Shown piece by piece: positions 27,555 through 35,598 of a stretch of DNA of 64,000 nucleotides. The position numbers were made by a program, and so were the translations under genes. Under the pieces are notes generated by a model. It searched no databases. It saw only the letters and a list, made by a program, of their open reading frames with translations, and was not told the DNA's origin. The stretch's first letter is position 1, and each line of letters starts with the position of its first letter. Origin of the DNA: Arcticibacterium luteifluviistationis (lineage in GTDB: Bacteria > Bacteroidota > Bacteroidia > Cytophagales > Spirosomataceae); assembly GCF_003258705.1 (NCBI RefSeq), contig NZ_CP029480.1, positions 1,736,001 to 1,800,000 on the forward strand. Reading direction: 5' to 3'.

Positions 27555-28487
27555 TTACCTTCTGTTATCATCGTTTTCAAGCATACTTAAATAGCTGATG
27601 TATCTACTTTCTGCTATTTCTTCATTACCAACGGCATCTTTGATACGACAATGCGGCTCATTGGTATGTTCACAGTTGTTGAATTTGCATTGCCCTAAAA
27701 ACGCCCTCATTTCAGGAAAATAGTGGCTAATCTCTTGGTTTTTCATTTCCATGAGTCCCAATTCTTTAATTCCTGGGCTGTCAATGATGTATGTATTAGG
27801 ACTAGATTCGAACATCTCTGCAAAGGTTGTGGTATGCACTCCTTTATTAGCGAAGGTAGAAACCTCAGAGGTGGCTTGGTCTAGCTCAGGAATCAATCTA
27901 TTTATAAGATGAGACTTGCCTACACCCGAATGTCCAGAGAATAAAGAGGTTTTATTTTCTATCAGTTTTTCTACTAAATCTATATTGTCGCCATTTAACG
28001 CTGAAATGCTATAGCATGGATAACCAATGGCCTCATACATTTCCATCACAGCCGCTTGATAAGCTTCTGTTTCTTCATCAAGTAGGTCTTTTTTGTTGAA
28101 AAGCAATACGGCTGGAATTCTAAAGGCTTCAGCAGAAACTAAAAACCGGTCAATAAAGCCCAATGATGTTTTTGGGAAATGTAACGTTACCACACAAATA
28201 GCTTGGTCAATATTACAGGCAATCAGGTGTCCGTGGGCAGTTTTATGAACTGATTTACGGATAAGATAATTTTTTCTAGGAAGTATTTCATGAATTATAC
28301 CAAGCTCTTCATCTTTTTCCTCGTGGTCAAAAATGACATCATCGCCTACGGCCAAAGGGTTGGTTACCTTAAGCCCTTTTATCTTGAATTTTCCTTTTAG
28401 GCGGCATCTGGTTAGGCCATGTTCTTCTGACCTGACTTCATACCAAGAGCCAGTTGACCTCCAGACTTTACCTTTTATATTTTTCAA
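27555..28487 (-). CDS. rsgA: Ribosome biogenesis GTPase RsgA
   Basis: A 310-residue circularly permuted GTPase: an N-terminal OB fold (residues 1-70), then G4 (FNKKDLL), G5 (SALNG), G1 (GHSGVGKSHLIN), G3 (DSPGIKELG). The C-terminal zinc knuckle is C-x4-C-x-H-x5-C (QCKFNNCEHTNEPHC). RsgA checks late 30S maturation and releases when GTP is hydrolysed on the subunit. All motifs are intact and in the permuted order expected. Confidence 0.97.
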   Translation of the reverse strand: MKNIKGKVWRSTGSWYEVRSEEHGLTRCRLKGKFKIKGLKVTNPLAVGDDVIFDHEEKDEELGIIHEILPRKNYLIRKSVHKTAHGHLIACNIDQAICVVTLHFPKTSLGFIDRFLVSAEAFRIPAVLLFNKKDLLDEETEAYQAAVMEMYEAIGYPCYSISALNGDNIDLVEKLIENKTSLFSGHSGVGKSHLINRLIPELDQATSEVSTFANKGVHTTTFAEMFESSPNTYIIDSPGIKELGLMEMKNQEISHYFPEMRAFLGQCKFNNCEHTNEPHCRIKDAVGNEEIAESRYISYLSMLENDDNRR

Positions 28488-28728
28488 ACTTAAAATTTAC
28501 TTAATAAATAGTGTATGGCTTTAAAATTAGACACTAATGTGGTCATAAAGTTCTTATAAATTGATACGATTAACTAGTATTAAGCTATAAATGCGTTCCA
28601 TAAAATAAATAATTGACCGTTAAATCACATTTTAAGATAATTTTAAGAAACGTTGCAACAAAAGAACACTTTCTATAGTTATTTTAGTAGTACAGAAAAA
28701 GTGAAACAACAGCTAAATCTAAAAAAAA
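28488..28728. other. Intergenic region before the small ORF
   Basis: AT-rich DNA between divergent rsgA and the 40-codon ORF, with no hairpin or repeat of note. A possible -33 TTG lies in the GTTGCAACA stretch near 28652, but no convincing -7 box follows. Confidence 0.3.
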
Positions 28729-28851
28729 ATGAAAAAGAGCGTATTATTCGGAATTGCTGCTTTAGCCATGGGCGTAGTAGTAGCAAGTTTAGGAGGAAAA
28801 AAAGTAAAACCATCTAACACACAAGGAACAAATAAACCATACTGGCAATAA
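28729..28851 (+). CDS. 40-residue small membrane/secreted protein
   Basis: An ATG preceded by nine As starts a 40-codon frame: MKKSVLFGIAALAMGVVVAS (residues 1-20) is a classic short signal or TM helix with K-K at the N-terminus. It is followed by a basic tail (GGKKVKPS) and a polar end finishing P-Y-W-Q. A 240-base upstream gap and a hairpin 27 bases after its stop (28878-28893) frame it as an independent gene. No family is recognised. It could be a small anchored peptide or a toxin-like peptide. Confidence 0.55.
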   Translation: MKKSVLFGIAALAMGVVVASLGGKKVKPSNTQGTNKPYWQ

Positions 28852-28877
28852 GTTTGATTTATTCGCCCTACGTATTT

Positions 28878-28893
28878 ATTGCCGTAAGGCAAT
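28878..28893 (+). terminator. Hairpin after the 40-codon ORF
   Basis: ATTGCC-GTAA-GGCAAT followed by TTGAATT. The stem is short and the T-run weak, but its place just after the small gene fits a terminator. Confidence 0.45.
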
Positions 28894-28924
28894 TTGAATT
28901 GCCCAGGAATACCTGTGCTCCACT

Positions 28925-29989
28925 CTAACTTAAGATTGGTCGCAGGTCATCCTCGTTTGCGGCTATCCATTCTGTAATTTCTTCCACTATCTGCTTTATT
29001 CCTATTTCTGGTTTCCAGCCAGTTTTTGCCGTAACCTTTGAATTATCTGTTACGTAAAGTTTTATATCAGCAGGTCTGTTTTCTAAAACCTTGTCAATCG
29101 GAATAGTTTTTCCTGTAACTTCTTGACAAATTTTAGTAAGCTCTTGTAAAGAAGTGCTCACTTCTACACCACCACCTACGTTATAAGTTTCACCGTTGAC
29201 TTCGTCAAGATGATGCATTTGCCAATCTATCAATCTGTAAAGGTCTTTTACGTGCAGCATGTCGCGGGTTTGCTTTCCACTACCTTCATAACCAATGAAA
29301 GACAATTTCTTATCAAAGTAATGCTTCGCAATCCAAAGTACCATGACCCCTTGGTCTACTTTCCCCATTTGCCATGGACCTGTCAAAACGCCACATCTAT
29401 TTGTGATAGTTTTTAGCCCGTAAAATTCATTGTATTCTTGAATGATGAGCTCAGATGAAAGTTTGGTAGTACCGTATAAAGAACGAGCTCCTTCTAATGG
29501 GAAGTTTTCAGCAATTCCTTTTTCGGAGACACCTGTTACATTTTGAGAGTTTGACAAAGCAAAACGAGTAGCTTCTTCTTCAAAATTTAACGTTTCAATA
29601 GTCTTTATAGGGTAAACTCGGCTAGTTGATAGAAAAATGAAAGCAGCCTTTGATTTAACTGCATAGTTAAGGCAATTAACCGTTCCAAAAAGATTGGTGT
29701 TCATCAAGTAATCTGGCGTGCCACCATTTAAGCCAGCCAAAACTGATGGTTCTGCAGACGCTTCCAAAACGAAATCTACGTCAGGTAGTGCATCGAAGTC
29801 TTCTTTGTTTCTGATGTCTCCATGAACAAACTCAATACCTGCCTTACTTAGTCTAGAAACATTAAGCTCAGAACCTTTTCTTCTTAAATTATCTAAGCAA
29901 ATTATATGATAAGTAGGGTAGTTGCTCTTTAATTCTAAGGCTAAAGAAGAGCCTACAAATCCGGCTCCGCCGGTAATAAGGATTTTCAT
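28925..29989 (-). CDS. NAD-dependent sugar epimerase, CDP-paratose 2-epimerase-like
   Basis: Starting at ATG 29989 the 354-residue short-chain dehydrogenase begins MKILITGGAGFVGSS, the NAD-binding G-x-x-G-x-x-G. It continues with VFLEASAEPSV-like substrate contacts and the catalytic Y-x-x-x-K in SLYGTTKLSSE. GPWQMGKVDQGVMVLWIAKHYF and GSGKQTRDMLHVKDL are typical of the tyvelose (CDP-paratose 2-) epimerase branch. It would alter a nucleotide sugar for surface polysaccharide. No paratose synthesis genes are adjacent, so the exact substrate is inferred. Confidence 0.82.
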   Translation of the reverse strand: MKILITGGAGFVGSSLALELKSNYPTYHIICLDNLRRKGSELNVSRLSKAGIEFVHGDIRNKEDFDALPDVDFVLEASAEPSVLAGLNGGTPDYLMNTNLFGTVNCLNYAVKSKAAFIFLSTSRVYPIKTIETLNFEEEATRFALSNSQNVTGVSEKGIAENFPLEGARSLYGTTKLSSELIIQEYNEFYGLKTITNRCGVLTGPWQMGKVDQGVMVLWIAKHYFDKKLSFIGYEGSGKQTRDMLHVKDLYRLIDWQMHHLDEVNGETYNVGGGVEVSTSLQELTKICQEVTGKTIPIDKVLENRPADIKLYVTDNSKVTAKTGWKPEIGIKQIVEEITEWIAANEDDLRPILS

Positions 29990-30055
29990 AGAGTTTGTTT
30001 GATTTGAAAACAAAAATACAAGATTGTTTTAAATGATTTTAATGGGATTGGTTTC

Positions 30056-32002
30056 TTAGTCTTCCCAAGGTATTTCTGTCAATGGAATATTTTCAACCGG
30101 CTTAATTACCATAGGTACATGTTCTATCTTAACAGCAGAAGAATCTAAACCAAACCACTTTTCCTCAGACGTTGTATATTGTTTGATGAAGAAATAGGCT
30201 TTCATTACTAAGTTTTCCCAAAATGGTAAATCATTATTATAGGATAAGAATTTCTTCAAAACCACAAAACGGAAATCACCGATTACATTATGCTTGTTTA
30301 ACGATTCATATCTACTTCTAATGTCTACTTGGGCATTTTTTACCATTTCTTCTAGCACATGCCTAAAGTACAAATTGATTTTGTGAGGTACTCTAAAGCC
30401 AAGGCGGAAGGTCACTTTATATACATCATCCTGAGCACATTGTTTCACTTTATACTCTAGGGTGTTTGGCTCATCGGTGGTATCTACGTGCACAAACCAA
30501 TAGACATCAGCTCTTTTTGGTCGTTTTTGGAAAATAGAATAAACAATTTTTGACTCAATCTCACTCTCACGTGAAGCATTGGTCATGAAAACTAGGTGCG
30601 TGGTGTATTTAGGGACAGTTATATCTTTTGATAACTCTTTTAATGAGTCCAAGTATTTATCAAGCTTATAATACTCTGTCAGGCGAAGTTTAATTTCATT
30701 GGCTTTAAGCCAGATATACATAACAGCACCCAGTACTCCACTTATTAAAATTGACACCCATCCACCATGAGGAAATTTCTCCAGATTGGCATATAAGAAG
30801 GCGGATTCAAGTGATAAGAATACGAAGAGAAATATGAATACAAAATATTTTTTGGAACGGTGCGTGTACAAGAAATAGCTCATCATGATGGTGTCCATGA
30901 GCATGGTAATGGTAATGGAAAGTCCGTATGCGGCTTCCATATTCTCTGAACGCTTGAAGTATAATACTACCGCTATGCAGCCTAGGTATAATAAGATGTT
31001 AGTACTAGGGATGTACAGTTGACCTCTTTCGTTAGAAGGGTAATGTATTTTTACTTTTGGCCAGAAATTTAAACGAATGGCTGCTGAAATTAAACTGAAA
31101 GAACCACTTATCATGGCTTGACTCGCAATGATAGTAGCTAAAGTAGCTATACAAATGCCGGGTAATAGAAACCACTCAGGCATCAATTGGAAAAATGGCT
31201 TACGGTCTCCAAGTTTTTCGCCAACATGAAGTAATAACCAGGCAGACTGCCCAAAGTAATTAAGCAACAGGCATATTTTTACATAAACCCAGCTTATTCT
31301 GATGTTTCCTCTTCCACAGTGACCAAGGTCAGAATAAAGGGCTTCTGCCCCTGTAGTACATAAAAATACAGCTCCTAATAACCAGAAACCGCCAGGATAC
31401 CTTACTAAGAGATTAAATGCATAGTATGGGTTAATGGCTTTTAATACTTCCGGAAATTGTACAATGGCTATTCCTCCAAGTATTGCTAAAGTAGTAAACC
31501 ATACAGCCATTACTGGACCGAATGCGTAGCCAACCACCTTGGTGCCAAATATTTGAATTAAGAAAAGAAGGGTTAAAATAGCTATTACAATAGGGATTGT
31601 TTGAATGTCTGGATATAAAATCTCTAGACCTTCTACGGCAGATGATACCGAAATAGGGGGAGCAATAATACCATCGGCGAGTAAGGCCGCACCACCAATC
31701 ATGGTAGGAACAGTCAGCCATTTGGCATGTCGTCTTACTAGTGCATAAAGTGCTAGTGTACCTCCTTCGCCATTATTGTCCGCTTTGAGAATTAGGATGA
31801 CATATTTGACAGTTGTAATTAATGTCAAAGTCCAGAAGACACAAGAAACACCACCAAGAACGAGCTCCTCCGAGATAGGGCTGTCTCCTACAATGGCCTT
31901 CATTACGTATAATGGAGAGGTTCCGATATCCCCATAAATGATTCCCATTGCTACCAAAAGTCCAGCAGCGGAGATTTTATCTAGATTACTTTTGTTCTCC
32001 AT
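30056..32002 (-). CDS. kup: Kup-type potassium uptake transporter
   Basis: A 648-residue K+/H+ symporter with 12 helices and a soluble C-terminal domain of about 200 residues. It begins with the conserved GIIYGDIGTSPLYVMKAIVG and has GEGGTLALYALVRRHAKW. It keeps GDRKPFFQLMPEWFLLPGICIATLATIIASQAMISG. Length and motifs are complete. It lies upstream of the sugar epimerase on the same strand (66-base gap). Confidence 0.96.
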   Translation of the reverse strand: MENKSNLDKISAAGLLVAMGIIYGDIGTSPLYVMKAIVGDSPISEELVLGGVSCVFWTLTLITTVKYVILILKADNNGEGGTLALYALVRRHAKWLTVPTMIGGAALLADGIIAPPISVSSAVEGLEILYPDIQTIPIVIAILTLLFLIQIFGTKVVGYAFGPVMAVWFTTLAILGGIAIVQFPEVLKAINPYYAFNLLVRYPGGFWLLGAVFLCTTGAEALYSDLGHCGRGNIRISWVYVKICLLLNYFGQSAWLLLHVGEKLGDRKPFFQLMPEWFLLPGICIATLATIIASQAMISGSFSLISAAIRLNFWPKVKIHYPSNERGQLYIPSTNILLYLGCIAVVLYFKRSENMEAAYGLSITITMLMDTIMMSYFLYTHRSKKYFVFIFLFVFLSLESAFLYANLEKFPHGGWVSILISGVLGAVMYIWLKANEIKLRLTEYYKLDKYLDSLKELSKDITVPKYTTHLVFMTNASRESEIESKIVYSIFQKRPKRADVYWFVHVDTTDEPNTLEYKVKQCAQDDVYKVTFRLGFRVPHKINLYFRHVLEEMVKNAQVDIRSRYESLNKHNVIGDFRFVVLKKFLSYNNDLPFWENLVMKAYFFIKQYTTSEEKWFGLDSSAVKIEHVPMVIKPVENIPLTEIPWED

Positions 32003-32160
32003 TAAATTCGTAGGATGTCCATATTATGCATTAAGCCGCATAAATGTCTAAAAAATTGTTCGGAATGATAAATTTTTGTTAAAATTCTACAATTAAAACA
32101 TGGATAAATTCCTAGCTTATTTTCAGTAATTTGCATGAAACGAACGCATCAACAAATAAA

Positions 32161-32946
32161 ATGAATTACGAAAACTTACTTGTAGAAACAAAGGAGGGGG
32201 TTTGCACCATAATCCTTAATAGACCACCAGTCTTCAATGCTTTAAATGGAGGTATTTTAAAAGAGCTGGCTACTGTGGTTAATCTTGCTAAAGTGGATAA
32301 GGATATTAGGGTTTTACTTTTGACAGGTTCTGGAGATAAGGCTTTTTGCTCTGGAGCTGATTTAAAAGAAGGAGCTATGAAAGCAGGTAAACCTCTTGGC
32401 GAGACACTCAAAGAGAATTACGAGCCGGCTATTTTTGCTATTAGGAATTGTCCTAAACCCGTGATTTGTAAACTTAATGGTGTGGCTGCTGGGGCAGGAA
32501 TGTCTTTGGCTATTGCCTGTGATTTGATAATTGCAGACGAGAACACTTATATGTCTGAATTGTTTGTGGGCATTGGTCTTATGCCAGATGCCGGCTCTAT
32601 GTTCTTTTTGCCACGAATAGTGGGCATGCAAAGAGCTTTTGAACTGTTTAGCACTGGTCGGAAAATCTTTATGAAAGAGGCTTTAGAGCTAGGCTTGGTA
32701 AGTAAGGCGGTGCCAACCGAGGCATTAGATAATGAAGTGAATAAACTTTTAGCCTACTATAAGAATGCACCAACTTTTGCCATTGGTCAAATGAAGAAGG
32801 TATTGAACGTAAGTTATGGCTTAAAACTTTCTGAAGTAATGGACTTAGAAGCCCATGGACAAACGAAATGCGGAGTCAGTGCAGACTTTGCCGAAGGTGT
32901 AACTTCATTTTTAGGGAAAAGGAAACCGAATTTTAAGGGAGAATAG
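32161..32946 (+). CDS. Enoyl-CoA hydratase/isomerase, PaaG-like
   Basis: A 261-residue crotonase-fold enzyme (ATG at 32161; in-frame upstream codons lack a family match). The oxyanion-hole strands are FCSGADLKEG and NGVAAGAGMSLAIACDL. In helix-3 the segment LFVGIGLMPDAGSMFFLPR has Asp-Ala-Gly where hydratases usually have a second catalytic Glu. That and the overall pattern resemble PaaG, the isomerase of phenylacetate breakdown. No other paa genes are near, so a fatty-acid or amino-acid degradation role is equally possible. Confidence 0.82.
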   Translation: MNYENLLVETKEGVCTIILNRPPVFNALNGGILKELATVVNLAKVDKDIRVLLLTGSGDKAFCSGADLKEGAMKAGKPLGETLKENYEPAIFAIRNCPKPVICKLNGVAAGAGMSLAIACDLIIADENTYMSELFVGIGLMPDAGSMFFLPRIVGMQRAFELFSTGRKIFMKEALELGLVSKAVPTEALDNEVNKLLAYYKNAPTFAIGQMKKVLNVSYGLKLSEVMDLEAHGQTKCGVSADFAEGVTSFLGKRKPNFKGE

Positions 32947-32972
32947 CTTATGCTGACTATCTAAATTACTTG

Positions 32973-33013
32973 AGAAGAGCTAATGTAGTTAAGAAATAAT
33001 ACTTAGCTCTTCT
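32973..33013. terminator. Bidirectional hairpin between convergent genes
   Basis: AGAAGAGCTAA (32973-32983) and TTAGCTCTTCT (33003-33013) form a perfect 11-base stem with a 19-base loop. The right arm is the last codons and stop of the LuxR-type gene. No long T-run is present. Confidence 0.55.
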
Positions 33014-34202
33014 TGTTATTCATGATGCTTATGGCTTCTACTTTTGAGTTTATTTCCAATTTTCGGTAACAACTTTTTAAATGACTTTTTACGGTGTTTG
33101 GGCTAATAAGAAAGGAGCTACTTATCTCACTGTACGAAAACCCATTACAGTATGCCGCAAAAATATCATATTCCCTTGGACTAAGATTGTCTAATGAGCT
33201 ATTGTGCTTATCCACTATAATTCGTTTGGCTGGCGGCAAGACTAATTCACTGTCGTCGTTCTCGTCGCTATTTTGGTTTTCAAAAACCTCCGTTAGTAAT
33301 AGCCAAAACATGTAAATTAATTGAATCGTGATGCCGAATAATAAGTGTTTTGGTTTCAGAAATGCAGAAGGGAAATCAGAAGGGCTTAGTAGGAATTTGC
33401 CTATCAATGAAATGAGGAAAAGAAGTCCGAACGAAGTCTGAAATTTAAAAAAGTTTAGGTTTTTACGAGAGCTTAAAATAAGCCATGCAAGTGATGGTAT
33501 TCCTAATAGACCCAGGAATACCCAAAAAATCCCTTGAACTACTTTAAAGTGCTTAACTATTAAGTCAACTTGCCATAGGCTAGCAATAGTTACCAATGCC
33601 AAATAGCCGATAGACAGCCTGAGAAAGATTGTGAAAATTTTCTGAAATATTTGATAATCTCTGGTCTGTAAGACCGTCACTGCTTTTGTTATAATCAAAT
33701 AGACCACTAATGGGATGCTTTGCAATATGAAAAAGTAGATGCTATGGTAAGGGCTGCCGTCTAAACTTGGGATAAGCACAAAAGCATACCCCGATCGCCA
33801 GATATAGAGCATAAGTATACTCATAAACCAAAAACTGCAGAGTATGTAGGGTTTTATTTTTGACAATACTGAGAGAACGAGATAGATTAAAAGAAGTCCG
33901 GTAAGTAAGCCAATTAATAAAATCTCTTCATGATCAATAGGTAAATGGCTTATTTGGTCATATCCGCTTCCTTGCGGTTGTAAACTTAAACCCGAACTCA
34001 AATCATTGGCTAAAAAGGCTGTTATGGCAGTAACACCATTAAATGCAGAATTGCTATTTACTGACTCACAAAAGTGTTTTATAACGTCAATATGAACTAC
34101 CTCCGTAAGATGAAAAATACCACTCTTTTCTACTTTTAGACCTCCAGCAATTGCCTTAAAACTCAATAGAACAAGGCAAACAAAGATGTACTGTTTTCGC
34201 AT
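33003..34202 (-). CDS. Membrane-embedded LuxR-type transcriptional regulator
   Basis: This 399-residue protein has a signal peptide (1-19), an exported segment of about 70 residues, then about seven hydrophobic helices (roughly 92-310). Its cytoplasmic C-terminus carries a LuxR/GerE helix-turn-helix (about 338-399: LSPREYDIFAAYCNGFSYSEISSSF, then SPNTVKSHLKSCYRKL). It therefore joins sensing and DNA binding in one membrane protein without a kinase. It is transcribed away from the six secreted-protein genes at 34458-45005. A strong double palindrome lies between, so control of that array and of itself is a reasonable inference. Confidence 0.85.
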   Translation of the reverse strand: MRKQYIFVCLVLLSFKAIAGGLKVEKSGIFHLTEVVHIDVIKHFCESVNSNSAFNGVTAITAFLANDLSSGLSLQPQGSGYDQISHLPIDHEEILLIGLLTGLLLIYLVLSVLSKIKPYILCSFWFMSILMLYIWRSGYAFVLIPSLDGSPYHSIYFFILQSIPLVVYLIITKAVTVLQTRDYQIFQKIFTIFLRLSIGYLALVTIASLWQVDLIVKHFKVVQGIFWVFLGLLGIPSLAWLILSSRKNLNFFKFQTSFGLLFLISLIGKFLLSPSDFPSAFLKPKHLLFGITIQLIYMFWLLLTEVFENQNSDENDDSELVLPPAKRIIVDKHNSSLDNLSPREYDIFAAYCNGFSYSEISSSFLISPNTVKSHLKSCYRKLEINSKVEAISIMNNKKS

Positions 34203-34301
34203 AAATGATTTTGTACTTCAAAAAGACGACAATGGTCTTTCTAGCCTTTTATTGATTTTGACCGACTTAATTCTCCTGACAATAGAACAAATATACCAAA
34301 A

Positions 34302-34339
34302 TCACCCAAATGGGTGATACGTTTCACCCATTTGGGTGA
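34302..34339. promoter_or_regulatory. 38-bp double palindrome, likely operator
   Basis: TCACCCAAATGGGTGA (34302-34317) and TCACCCATTTGGGTGA (34324-34339) are separated by six bases. Each 16-mer is itself a dyad with arms TCACCCA/TGGGTGA. The two are exact reverse complements, so the whole is also a perfect inverted repeat. It sits about 100 bases before the LuxR-type start and 120 bases before the first secreted-protein start. Two adjacent dyads fit binding of two regulator dimers. No T-run follows, which makes a terminator less likely. Confidence 0.7.
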
Positions 34340-34457
34340 GGTGCTCATCGGTCTTTAAAAGCTTTATTTGCAAGTACTGCTTGGCTAAATCCACACGTGT
34401 TAAATTTTCTCTCTTTAGTATAGCTCAAAGACATTACAAAAACTTAACAATATTGTC

Positions 34458-35405
34458 ATGAAAAGAATCTTACTATGTTTTACACTTTTAACTTTTGGGT
34501 TCACTGGAACTAATGCCCAGTCTTTTGAAATAAATCCTCATACAGGAACTTTGAATTCATCTTCGCCCAATTTATATTTAAGGGGTAATTCAACGCCTTT
34601 GATTAGAGGCCTACGTTCTAATGGTATCTTATCTTCTCCAACCGCAGTCCAAGTTGGACAGAGTCTTATAGAGATTTCTGGTTCTGGATATGTATCATCA
34701 GCTACATACATCGGAAGTGTTGCAATAAGAATGTCTGCTACCGAAAATTGGGCTGCTTCTAAATATGGTTCAAAAATCGGATTTTTTACATCTGAAAATG
34801 GGATGGGTGGTATTTATGAACGACTGTCCATATCAGACAAAGGCTATCTTGGATTAAATAATACAGACCCTGGCGTTCCTTTTCATATCAACCACTCCAA
34901 TATCACATCCAATTCAAGCACCGGAGATGCAATAATTGGTTCATTAGGGGGGCAACATTTAAGTTTTGATGGAGACGAGATAAATGCCTGGAATGGTACT
35001 AGTGGCAGTGCGTTTTATTTAAATCGTAGCTCACCTGGGGCCGTTGTTGTTGGGAACTTTACAGCATTAAACGAATCAGACTTGTTCGTAAGTGGTTTTA
35101 CAAGGCTAGGGACTGGAGCAGCTGCACCTAAAATCAAAATAAAGAAATTAACTGGAACTACTTCTGCTACAGCTGGAACAGCGAATATAGCTCATGGAAT
35201 TGGTGATTCAGATAAAATACTCTCCGTTGATATTTCAATTAACAATGCAGGGAAGACTTATATATCCGAAAACTATACACAGTCCGCTGGTTTAGAGTTT
35301 AACTACTATTATAATGATACCAATATCGGCGTGGTTACTAAAAGTGGAAACAGTGCTTCCCTCAATAGTAGACCCATTAAAATACTTATTACTTACGAGG
35401 AGTAG
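34458..35405 (+). CDS. Secreted tail-fibre-like protein without S74 domain
   Basis: The 315-residue product has a signal peptide (1-20, ending TNAQ) and a beta-rich body. Features are AIRMSATENWAASKYGSKIGFF, a segment 'GGIYERLSISDKGYLGLNNTDP' and a Thr/Ser/Asn-rich middle. 'ISDKGYLGLNNTDP' type segments recur in Bacteroidota secreted proteins that resemble phage tail-fibre shafts. It ends RPIKILITYEE, without the S74 chaperone found in its five downstream neighbours. It is first in the plus-strand series after the palindromic operator. Function is unknown; a surface or extracellular structural part is likely. Confidence 0.65.
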   Translation: MKRILLCFTLLTFGFTGTNAQSFEINPHTGTLNSSSPNLYLRGNSTPLIRGLRSNGILSSPTAVQVGQSLIEISGSGYVSSATYIGSVAIRMSATENWAASKYGSKIGFFTSENGMGGIYERLSISDKGYLGLNNTDPGVPFHINHSNITSNSSTGDAIIGSLGGQHLSFDGDEINAWNGTSGSAFYLNRSSPGAVVVGNFTALNESDLFVSGFTRLGTGAAAPKIKIKKLTGTTSATAGTANIAHGIGDSDKILSVDISINNAGKTYISENYTQSAGLEFNYYYNDTNIGVVTKSGNSASLNSRPIKILITYEE

Positions 35406-35598
35406 AAGATGATGTACAGCTATATCAAACAAATATTCGACCTATTTCATAGAACGATAAGAGCATTTAATACCTCCCAAAAGTAGACTTTTTCCGTACT
35501 AAATTCACACCACCATTTACCGTAAAATAGAACTCTCTGTTTAGAAGGTGTAACCAGCAGGCTAACGAATTATCTTTAAGTAAAAGAAAAACCAAATC

